Below are positions 54,184 to 60,062 of a DNA stretch of 64,000 nt, piece by piece. Source of the stretch: Xanthomonas sp. 10-10 (GTDB lineage Bacteria > Pseudomonadota > Gammaproteobacteria > Xanthomonadales > Xanthomonadaceae); assembly GCF_040182365.1 (NCBI RefSeq), contig NZ_CP144460.1, forward strand, positions 2,914,001 through 2,978,000, in the 5' to 3' direction. Numbering within the stretch: position 1 is the stretch's first letter; each line of letters begins with the position of its first letter. A program made the position numbers and the translations under genes. The notes under the pieces were generated by a model, which saw only the letters and a program-made list of their open reading frames with translations, ran no database searches and was not told the DNA's origin.

Positions 54184-54512
54184 GCCGCACGCATGAGGCT
54201 TGCTAACGGCATGCCGTACTTTTGCCCATCAGGCAGGAATACATCAAGTACGTTGTTCTCCCATCGACCTAGAGTTGCGCCAGCTGAAAACAATCTCGCA
54301 ACATCTTGATAGGGATTGCTAAGCGAAGGGTGTTTTTGTGCCCACATCTTTGAAGACACCATTACCCTCTCGAGAGCGCTGTGCGCAACTGTAGCCTCTA
54401 CTGAGCGCTCAACCCAAAAGCCATGCAGCCCGTTCTTGGCAGCAGTAATGTCGTATCCGGCCGTCTGGAATTTGCGAAATGCTTGTACTAAGAGGTCAGA
54501 TGGATCAGACAT
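54138..54512 (-). CDS. Cassette gene, hypothetical protein with attC-encoded tail
   Basis: 124 residues. The reading frame passes the attC core and stops in the attC stem, so the last residues (NNSFKPNPLRGSA) come from the recombination site itself. The body has a DLLVQAFRKFQTAGYDITAA start and DVFLPDGQKYGMPLASLMRA near the end; a small alpha/beta protein, family not recognised. The same tail ends two other cassette proteins here (54545-55030 and 57796-58389). Confidence 0.78.
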   Translation of the reverse strand: MSDPSDLLVQAFRKFQTAGYDITAAKNGLHGFWVERSVEATVAHSALERVMVSSKMWAQKHPSLSNPYQDVARLFSAGATLGRWENNVLDVFLPDGQKYGMPLASLMRAASNNSFKPNPLRGSA

Positions 54513-54530
54513 GGCTCTCTCAATTGCGGC

Positions 54531-54590
54531 ATCTAACGCCTGAGTTAAGCCGACCCGCGAGGCGGGTTCGGCTTGAATGAATTGTTAGGC
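54531..54590 (-). repeat. attC site K
   Basis: 60 bp; ends ATCTAAC and GTTAGGC; central stem GACCCGCGAGGCGGGTTC. Confidence 0.95.
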
Positions 54591-55030
54591 GCGACCCCAG
54601 AAGTTCCAGAAACTGCGCAAAGCTGCAGGATCTCATCTAGACCCTCCATTAGCCATTCCGGGTGAGGTAATGCCGTGGGTCCGCCGTAGCGTAGAAAATG
54701 ACGTTTGTGCTGATCGCTGAGGGTGGTAATCAACGCCCGAGTTTGGCTGCTGATTGTGACGAGGCCGGAAAGCATTTCTGCAAGCTTTGCAAGGTTGTGC
54801 CTAGTATCAGCCGCTTTAAGTTCCTGCGAAGTAACGTCGCGTTTGAGCAAAGCAGCCTTTAGAAGAAGCTCAATCACATGCGAAGCCAGGTAATAGACTG
54901 GAAGACAGGCCATTTTTGCGGGTAGGCCATTTTTGTCTTTGTCCATATCTGCGAGAAGCACGTTGATGCAGTGTCGAAAGGCTCCAGCGTGACCAAGGTA
55001 CATAGCTCCGAGGAGATGAGTATCTTCCAT
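54545..55030 (-). CDS. Cassette gene, HEPN-like helical protein
   Basis: 161 residues, all-helical in character. LPVYYLASHVIELLLKAALL followed by a RHNLAKLAEML helix resembles the HEPN fold, where a helix with ELLLKA is followed by a HxL-type helix. I do not see a clean R-x4-6-H catalytic motif, so it may be an inactive or nucleic-acid-binding member. The C-terminal tail (NNSFKPNPPRGSA) is encoded by attC K. The ATG at 55030 is 3 bp from the core of the long attC L. Confidence 0.75.
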   Translation of the reverse strand: MEDTHLLGAMYLGHAGAFRHCINVLLADMDKDKNGLPAKMACLPVYYLASHVIELLLKAALLKRDVTSQELKAADTRHNLAKLAEMLSGLVTISSQTRALITTLSDQHKRHFLRYGGPTALPHPEWLMEGLDEILQLCAVSGTSGVAPNNSFKPNPPRGSA

Positions 55031-55033
55031 AGC

Positions 55034-55146
55034 ACCTAACGCCTAAGTTAAGCCGCCCCGCAGCGGGGCGGCGACTGCATGCTAGCGTAGCGTATCGCAC
55101 CCTGGCACCGCCACGATGCGGGGTCGGCTTGAACGAATTGTTAGGC
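55034..55146 (-). repeat. attC site L, long variant (113 bp)
   Basis: Ends ACCTAAC and GTTAGGC on plus, with normal simple sites, but the central variable stem is about 53 bp longer than in all other sites here (CGACTGCATGCTAGCGTAGC inside). It belongs to the cassette with the SymE-like gene, which suggests a different origin for that cassette. Confidence 0.88.
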
Positions 55147-55399
55147 CTGTGCCTGCGAGTTGACCGCTAGCTCGCATCCGGCTAAGTTGTCAGCTGGTGC
55201 TGAACACACCTTCTCGAAGCGGCAACCGCGCCCGAAAGCCATGCGGTTTTTTTTTGTCCATTGTTTTTATGGCCGGGCGGCGCGCAGCTATACAACACCC
55301 GAAAGGGGAAATCTGCGGGCCGTCTTCGAGCGGTGTTCAAGCGCCCGGCCGCCTCTCTGAACAGGAGGCGAAAATTGGACAATCTCGAAGGATGCCATC

Positions 55400-55638
55400 A
55401 TGGCTAAGCAACACCGCACAGCGCCGAAGCCGCGCTTTTTGACAATTGGCTATCAGTACTACGAAAGCCAGCACAAAGACAAAGCCAGCACAAAGACATA
55501 GAGCGTCGCACCCAGCCACGACAAGTTCCGTTTTTACGGTTGAGCGGCGATTGGTTGCAAGCGGCAGGTTTTAGGGTAGGCCAGAAAGCACGAGTTCAAG
55601 TGACTAAACGTGGCATCACGATCGTTGCCGAAGAGTAA
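55400..55638 (+). pseudogene. symE: SymE-like toxin gene broken by a 17-bp tandem duplication
   Basis: The ATG at 55400 opens KQHRTAPKPRFLTIGYQYYE and stops at 55501 after 33 residues. The 17-bp AAAGCCAGCACAAAGAC occurs twice in tandem (55464-55480 and 55481-55497). Deleting one copy joins the frame to RRTQPRQVPFLRLSGDWLQA and GFRVGQKARVQVTKRG, ending EE at 55638: a 73-residue protein with the SymE-type AbrB-like domain (LRLSGxWLxxAGF, then V-x-V). SymE is the SOS-linked RNA-cleaving or DNA-binding toxin controlled by antisense RNA in E. coli. It is on the plus strand, against the array orientation, with its own hairpin terminator. As written the gene is inactive. Confidence 0.85.
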
Positions 55639-55651
55639 TGCGAACGATGCT

Positions 55652-55690
55652 GTGAGTGGACAAACATCCGCTCACGGCATTCTACTTTTT
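55652..55690 (+). terminator. Hairpin terminator after the SymE-like gene
   Basis: GTGAGTGGA and TCCGCTCAC pair (one G-T) around CAAACA, 14 bp after the stop codon, and a T5 tract follows at 55686-55690. Confidence 0.65.
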
Positions 55691-55694
55691 AATG

Positions 55695-55754
55695 GCCTAA
55701 CGCTTGAATTAAGCCGCGCCGCGGAGCGGCGTCGGCTTGAATGAGTTGTTAGCC
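55695..55754 (-). repeat. attC site M
   Basis: 60 bp; ends GCCTAAC and GTTAGCC; central stem GCGCCGCGGAGCGGCGTC. Confidence 0.95.
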
Positions 55755-56189
55755 CTCAGTGCCGCAGATTGAGTTGGCCCTGCTGAGCTCATCGGGCGCG
55801 AGATGGGTCTTGAATTCTGAAACTGCGTCTCTGAGCTTGCGAAAAGACGATTGACTTGCGTCCAGACGTGTCTCGAACTCAGCCAGTGTGGCCTCATCAG
55901 CGTCTCGTAGCTTATGAAGGGTGCTCACAAGGTTATCCAGATTGGACTTGAAGCCTCCAAACTCCTCAAGTCCGTGCCGCGTATTTGTTGCCTGGAAGAG
56001 GCAAGTGACTTCGCTGTATGTGCGTCGATGAGCCTCAAGTGTTGCAAGTGCGTCGCTCCGAAACGCGGACCATCGCGATTGAACTGAAGCCCTCCGACTC
56101 TCAACAAGGGACCACATGGAAACAAGCAGCGCAATGGCAGAAAGCGTAAGCGCTAGCTTTTCTCCAACGGACACCTTTGATCGCTTCAT
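55749..56189 (-). CDS. Cassette gene, membrane-anchored coiled-coil protein
   Basis: 146 residues. One membrane segment near the N-terminus (LALTLSAIALLVSMWSLV, about 12-30) follows a positive KRSKVS start, so the chain is a signal-anchored protein with its body probably outside the cytoplasm. The rest is helical with heptad character (NLDNLVSTLHKLRDADEATL; FETRLDASQSSFRKLRDAV). No family recognised. The stop is in attC M and the ATG is 4 bp from the core of attC N. A role in the cell envelope is inference. Confidence 0.75.
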   Translation of the reverse strand: MKRSKVSVGEKLALTLSAIALLVSMWSLVESRRASVQSRWSAFRSDALATLEAHRRTYSEVTCLFQATNTRHGLEEFGGFKSNLDNLVSTLHKLRDADEATLAEFETRLDASQSSFRKLRDAVSEFKTHLAPDELSRANSICGTEG

Positions 56190-56192
56190 GAG

Positions 56193-56252
56193 GACTAACG
56201 CCTGAATTAAGCCGAGCCGCGAAGCGGCTTCGGCTTGAATGAGTTTTTAGCC
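56193..56252 (-). repeat. attC site N, with a mutated inner core
   Basis: 60 bp; the left end reads GACTAAC. The right end, which should be GTTAGCC, reads TTTAGCC (G to T at 56246). It belongs to the nuclease-cyclase cassette. Confidence 0.9.
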
Positions 56253-57425
56253 TGCACCGCCACCTTCTGATAGTTGCCAGCACCGGACATCGAATACTTG
56301 GCCTTTTGCCTCACTTGCGTTCAGAAGCCGCTCTGCCATGGCGAACTTGGCCAGAATATCCTGCCCCTCGCGCTCTGCTTTAGTCTTCGTCCTGTTATCT
56401 ATTAGGACTCCGTTGTGGGAGCAATTCTTCTCAAGGCGAGCGGCAAGATTGATGGTGTCGCCTAACAAGGTGATCTCCAACTGATCGGCGCCGATATTAA
56501 TTGGCCAGATGTCGCCAGTGGCAATGCCAACCCGCGTGCCAGTTGGGATGTTGGCATTTAAGTCATCTTGCCAAGTCGAGAGGACTTCTTGTCCGATCGA
56601 TATGAGCTCATTACCAAACTTGATCGCGTTCGTGGAGGCACTGCCTCCTGCTTGCGGGTAGCCAAATACTGCTAGCACTGCGTCGCCGATAAACTTATCG
56701 AGCATCCCGCCGTGGCTAAAAACTGCCTCCCGCGCTAAGCGATAGTACTTTTCCATAGCGGACCGAAGGTCTTCGGGTCGAGATGCCGTTACAAGGCTTG
56801 AAAAGTTGACGATGTCTGTCAGTACTACCGTGACCTGCTCAACGCGCTTACCTAAGCGTAGCTTCTCTTCAAGCAAAGAGGGCTCTTGGTACAGATCAGC
56901 TACGCTGTGGTGGTTGAACTGTCTGGCCAAAGAGGATAGTTGCTGGTCTGCTTTTGTATCAAACGGCAAGACCCCGATAGGAGATCCAGAGTACCTCTCA
57001 ACGCTCTTAATGAGGGATCTTGTCTGGACCCGCGACATCGTTTCTGGTGACGAAAGATCACCCATGGGCTCAGTGCCAAGAAAGTCAGCAAGTTCACTAA
57101 GGTCAATCCAAGTCGCGTCATATCCCATGGCGGAGGCTTTTAGCGAGAAGCGCTCTCGATCTTTGTCATTTACCTCTGATTTGTTGGTTGTGATTAGGGC
57201 AATTTTCGCCCCTTTGAGGTCGAGGCGGGAAAGATTCTTTAATAGACTGACGAGTTGAGCTTCCCCAGGCTTCCTGGCCTTGATCTCAAGAATGTAACGC
57301 TGCCCCCCCTTTCTTACCTCAAAGTCCGCACCAGCTCTTAGCGGTCTGAAGTTTTCATAGCCAACCGTGGATGCGAGATAGTTCGCAACGGTATTCTCAA
57401 TTAGCGAATTTATCGTGACTTCCAC
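56247..57425 (-). CDS. PD-(D/E)XK nuclease-like domain fused to a class III nucleotidyl cyclase
   Basis: A 392-residue cassette protein, far larger than its neighbours. Residues about 1-115 look like a restriction-endonuclease fold: Glu10 in a first helix (NSLIENTVANYL), Asp34 (GADFEV), and Glu47-x-Lys49 (YILEIKAR). After a linker (about 120-190), residues about 195-385 form a class III cyclase: metal aspartates D204 (VLTDIVNFSS) and D248 (DKFIGDAVLAVFG), base-selecting K244 with T319 (the adenylyl type), and transition-state N326 and R330 (GDTINLAARLEKN). The start is a GTG at 57425, with AGGAG 6 nt upstream. All catalytic residues are present in both halves. Probably makes cAMP-like product and cuts or binds nucleic acid; a defence role is inference. 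Confidence 0.88.
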   Translation of the reverse strand: MEVTINSLIENTVANYLASTVGYENFRPLRAGADFEVRKGGQRYILEIKARKPGEAQLVSLLKNLSRLDLKGAKIALITTNKSEVNDKDRERFSLKASAMGYDATWIDLSELADFLGTEPMGDLSSPETMSRVQTRSLIKSVERYSGSPIGVLPFDTKADQQLSSLARQFNHHSVADLYQEPSLLEEKLRLGKRVEQVTVVLTDIVNFSSLVTASRPEDLRSAMEKYYRLAREAVFSHGGMLDKFIGDAVLAVFGYPQAGGSASTNAIKFGNELISIGQEVLSTWQDDLNANIPTGTRVGIATGDIWPINIGADQLEITLLGDTINLAARLEKNCSHNGVLIDNRTKTKAEREGQDILAKFAMAERLLNASEAKGQVFDVRCWQLSEGGGAG

Positions 57426-57441
57426 GAAACACTCCTGTGCA

Positions 57442-57501
57442 GGCTAACGCTTGAATCAAGCCGAGTTGCGAAGCAACTTCGGCTTGAATGAGTTGTTAGG
57501 C
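57442..57501 (-). repeat. attC site O
   Basis: 60 bp; ends GGCTAAC and GTTAGGC; stem GAGTTGCGAAGCAACTTCGG as in attC C. Confidence 0.95.
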
Positions 57502-57781
57502 AGTGAGTGGCCGCAACGGTTGGATGGTGCAACCATGCTCCCCAGCACTGCCGCCTGGACCGAGTGTGCCACAGCTTGCGAGACGGAGCTTGCCCAGCGA
57601 TGCAGTGGCGTGTGATGCCACCGAAGCCAACTGCAACGAGCGCAGCGCGGGAACGATTTGCCAAGGCGAAGCACCGAACTTACCGCAACCAGCAACGGTG
57701 ATGACTGCTGTCCGGAGCCAACCGCATGCATGCCTGCGAACTCACCGAAGCGGCAACCACCAACGCATTCGCTCCACCACG
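57502..57781. other. Cassette without a recognised gene; duplicate of 51242-51518
   Basis: Near-identical to the cassette body at 51242-51518, together with the same attC type on its left. The plus-strand GTG frame (57503-57787) and a minus-strand frame ending in the attC (57456, with a GMHAVGSGQQSSPLLVAV segment) are both kept open. In this copy the minus-strand frame has an ATG at the HAVGSGQQ position and ends in attC O with the NNSFKPKLLRNSA tail. I cannot decide which strand is coding. Confidence 0.6.
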
Positions 57782-57841
57782 GCCTAACGACTGAATTAAG
57801 CCGACCCACGAAGCGGGTTCGGCTTGAATGAATTGTTAGGG
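57782..57841 (-). repeat. attC site P (first cassette)
   Basis: 60 bp; ends GCCTAAC and GTTAGGG; central stem GACCCACGAAGCGGGTTC with one mismatch. Confidence 0.95.
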
Positions 57842-58389
57842 GACGGCCAAGCGTGGAGCTGCAACACCTTTCTAAGTCGCGCTGCCATCTGAGGATTTGA
57901 CTCGCACTTCATATGTAGATCCGGTGCGAACGCGCTCATTGCTGCAAGAATGCCAATGAATAGATCTGCGATGTTTACCGCAAGATAGCGCCCGCTCTCG
58001 ATTTTTGCAGTTCTCTGGATGAAGTCGATTGCAGCAGGGTGCGTGCTGTCACCATTGTAGTAAACCAACTCTTTGGCGTGACCTGCGCGCGACAAGTCTG
58101 ACTCTGAAGTTGATGTGTGTAGAACGGCGCACCGAGCAGCCCAGAAGTCGACCGCTGTGAAGTTGATGCCACACTGAGGAAGCAAGTATTTGGTAGTCCA
58201 GTCCTTGAAGGAACTGCCACTAGAAGAAACTTGAGCTGGTGGTGCGTCTAAGAGACCAAATGTATCGACTGCTGAGTACGCAATCACAAGCGCTTGCCCG
58301 ATGTGGTTCTTCTCGGACAAGTCTCCTAAGCACTCCGTAGTCGATCCGAAGTACTTCTCGATGGTTCTTTGAATCGCGAGAGACTCCAT
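57796..58389 (-). CDS. First cassette gene, HEPN-motif protein
   Basis: 197 residues from ATG 58389. Helical protein with QALVIAYSAVDTFGLLDAP, FKDWTTKYLLPQ, and DFWAARCAVLHTSTSESDLS. The last contains R86-x4-H91, the R-x4-6-H pattern of HEPN RNases, placed after a helix as in that fold. HEPN proteins are common in toxin-antitoxin and abortive infection systems. The chain ends in the attC-encoded tail NNSFKPNPLRGSA. As the first cassette it is next to the candidate attI and is the one most likely to be transcribed from an integron promoter. Assignment to HEPN is by motif and helical pattern only. Confidence 0.75.
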   Translation of the reverse strand: MESLAIQRTIEKYFGSTTECLGDLSEKNHIGQALVIAYSAVDTFGLLDAPPAQVSSSGSSFKDWTTKYLLPQCGINFTAVDFWAARCAVLHTSTSESDLSRAGHAKELVYYNGDSTHPAAIDFIQRTAKIESGRYLAVNIADLFIGILAAMSAFAPDLHMKCESNPQMAARLRKVLQLHAWPSPNNSFKPNPLRGSA

Positions 58390-58396
58390 TCCGCCC

Positions 58397-58560
58397 CCTA
58401 ACACCTATTGGACCGCCGAAATGCGGCGTTGCGCTGAGTATCTTCGATCGCTAGCGCTTTGTGAACGGGGGAAATCCTAGCCGGGGTAACGGATTGCACG
58501 ATGGTAAGCGGCCGCGACCATGCGAATGCTTGCGGTGTTATCCAGCAAGGAAGCAGCCGT
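58397..58560. other. Candidate attI region
   Basis: The first cassette joins at GTTAGG (read on minus, 58397-58402), and 158 bp separate this from the ATG of the intI remnant. In integrons the attI site and the cassette promoter lie in this place. I see no second attC-like arm here, consistent with attI. The exact attI boundaries and the promoter cannot be fixed by eye. Confidence 0.6.
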
Positions 58561-58862
58561 ATGAAATACACCCCCAAAACAATGGCGTAACAGGATCTCC
58601 ACCGCTCCGGCTACTCGATCGGGTGCGCGACCGCCTGCGGATTCGGCACTACAGCCTGCGCACCAAGCAGGCCTATCCGAGCCGGATACCGCACTCCATC
58701 CTGGCCAGCGGCAAGCGCCATCCGGCGCAGATGGGCCAGGCGGAGGTCGAGGCGTTCCTCACCCGCTTGGTGACCGATGCGCAGGTGACTGCGGGCAGAC
58801 AGAACCAGGCGTTTGGCGGCGCTGTTGTTTCTCTGCCGCAACGTATTGCGTATCGATCGGCA
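58561..58862 (+). pseudogene. intI: Remnant of integron integrase IntI (N-terminal part only)
   Basis: An ATG at 58561 with AAGGAAG upstream is followed within 10 codons by TAA. One frame over, LLDRVRDRLRIRHYSLRTKQ continues to EVEAFLTRL, matching the N-terminal SAM-like domain of IntI. At 58812-58814 an extra T in a T run moves the frame again, after which AALLFLCRNVLRID matches the usual ALLFLYREVLxID. The two shifts are opposite in sign. The catalytic domain with R-H-R-Y is missing: secF's terminator follows within 95 bp. Plus-strand, divergent from the cassettes, as expected for intI. Confidence 0.88.
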
Positions 58863-58953
58863 TCACGTATGCGGCGAAATCCCTAATGTTCACGATCTTG
58901 AGTCGTGGCGTCACGGTGAACAACAGTGCAGTCACAAGGTCCAACGCCAGAAA

Positions 58954-58984
58954 CGAAAAAACCGCGCACTGCGCGGTTTTTTCG
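58954..58984 (-). terminator. Terminator after secF
   Basis: CGAAAAAACCGCGC and its complement flank a 3-nt loop, 20 bp after the secF stop; flanking A and T tracts make it usable on both strands. Confidence 0.88.
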
Positions 58985-59004
58985 TCACACCTTTTGCCAG
59001 CCGA

Positions 59005-59973
59005 TCAAGGACGACGCGCCAGCGCCTCCACGTCCTTGGCCTTGGGCAGCAGATCCTGCTTGGTCACCGCAAACGGGCCGATGCTCAGCATCGGCACGGC
59101 CACGATCACCGAGGAGATCACCACGATCACCGCGCCGATCATGTGGGTCTCGGCCAGGCCTTCCATCGACTCGCCGCCGTACATGTACAGCGCCAATGCC
59201 GAGAGGAAGAACATCACCGCGGTGATGATCGTGCGCGACAGCGTCTGGTTGATCGAACGGTTGAGCACTTCCAGCGGTTCCACACGCAGCGCACGGAAGT
59301 TTTCGCGCACGCGGTCGAAGACCACGATGATGTCGTTGATCGCAAAGCCCATCACCGACAACAGGCCGGCCAGCACGGTCAGATCGAACTCGCGACCGGT
59401 CAGCGATACGAAGGCCACCGTCACCAGCAAGTCGAACAAGGCCGTCAGGCTGGCCACCACCGCAAATTTCCACTCGAAGCGGAAGGCGATGTAGATCAGA
59501 AAGCCCACCAGCATGAACACCGTGGCGTACACGCCGTTCAAGGCCAGGTCCTTGCCAACCTGCGGTCCGACGAATTCGCCCGGCTGCACGGTGGCCGGGT
59601 TCTGTTCGGTGCTCACGGCCTTGCGCACTTCTTCGGCAACGGTGCGCGCCGCATCGTCGCGGTTATTGTGCTGCTCGCGCGCCTGCAGACGGATCATCAC
59701 TTCGTTGCCGCCGCGGGCGTTTTGCACCTGGGCGTTTTCGAAGCCGGCCCTGGACAGCTGCTCGCGCACCTGGTCCACGTCCACCGTTTTCTGGAAGCTG
59801 GTCTGCACCAGCGTGCCGCCAGTGAACTCCAGCGCGTAATTGAAGCCCTTGCCGACGATGATGCCGACCGACGCAACCGCCAGGATCAGCATCAGGATCA
59901 GCACCGGCTTGCGCGGGCGCATGAAGTCGATCCTGGTGTCGTTGGGAATCAGGTGAAGCGGAAAAATTTTCAT
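59005..59973 (-). CDS. secF: SecF, Sec translocase accessory subunit
   Basis: A 322-residue protein with six membrane segments: the first near residues 22-42 (PVLILMLILAVASVGIIVG), a periplasmic domain (about 45-150) and five C-terminal segments (LNGVYATVFMLVGFLIYIAF; AFINDIIVVFDRVRENFR region). NYALEFTGGTLVQ matches the SecF signature after segment 1. With SecD it uses the proton gradient to pull exported proteins. It follows secD by 89 bp. Confidence 0.97.
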   Translation of the reverse strand: MKIFPLHLIPNDTRIDFMRPRKPVLILMLILAVASVGIIVGKGFNYALEFTGGTLVQTSFQKTVDVDQVREQLSRAGFENAQVQNARGGNEVMIRLQAREQHNNRDDAARTVAEEVRKAVSTEQNPATVQPGEFVGPQVGKDLALNGVYATVFMLVGFLIYIAFRFEWKFAVVASLTALFDLLVTVAFVSLTGREFDLTVLAGLLSVMGFAINDIIVVFDRVRENFRALRVEPLEVLNRSINQTLSRTIITAVMFFLSALALYMYGGESMEGLAETHMIGAVIVVISSVIVAVPMLSIGPFAVTKQDLLPKAKDVEALARRP

Positions 59974-60009
59974 TGAAAGATCTTCCTAAGAAGTCCGCAC
60001 ATGGATGTG

Positions 60010-60061
60010 CGGGCTCTTGCGAGGGACTCGCGTTACAGACGGGCTCTTGCGAGGGACTCGC
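60010..60061. repeat. Direct 22-bp repeat between secD and secF
   Basis: CGGGCTCTTGCGAGGGACTC plus GC occurs at 60010-60031 and 60040-60061, 30 bp apart start to start, each containing the dyad CTTGCGAG. It lies in the 89-bp gap between secD and secF. Confidence 0.75.
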
Positions 60062-60062
60062 A

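Larger units (their letters stand above)
49936..58402 (-). mobile_element. Chromosomal integron cassette array, 16 cassettes
   Basis: Sixteen attC sites, almost all 60 bp, share the text CGGCTTGAATGAATTGTTAG at one end and TAACGCCTGAATTAAGCCG at the other, with a variable central stem. Their asymmetry puts the array on the minus strand, so the first cassette is at 58.4 kb next to the plus-strand intI remnant and the last ends near 49.94 kb. Most cassettes hold one short minus-strand gene that ends at or inside its attC. Base composition is clearly lower in GC than the flanks. The two cassettes without a clear gene and the broken genes suggest an old, no longer active array. Confidence 0.97.

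Noticed and set aside
55182..55382. Minus-strand 66-codon frame in the SymE cassette
   Set aside because: It has the array orientation but is Arg-rich, lacks a ribosome binding site and any family resemblance; the plus-strand SymE-like frame accounts for the cassette.
58813..59976. Long plus-strand frame after the intI remnant
   Set aside because: Only its first ~15 codons continue IntI; the rest is antisense to secF and of biased composition.
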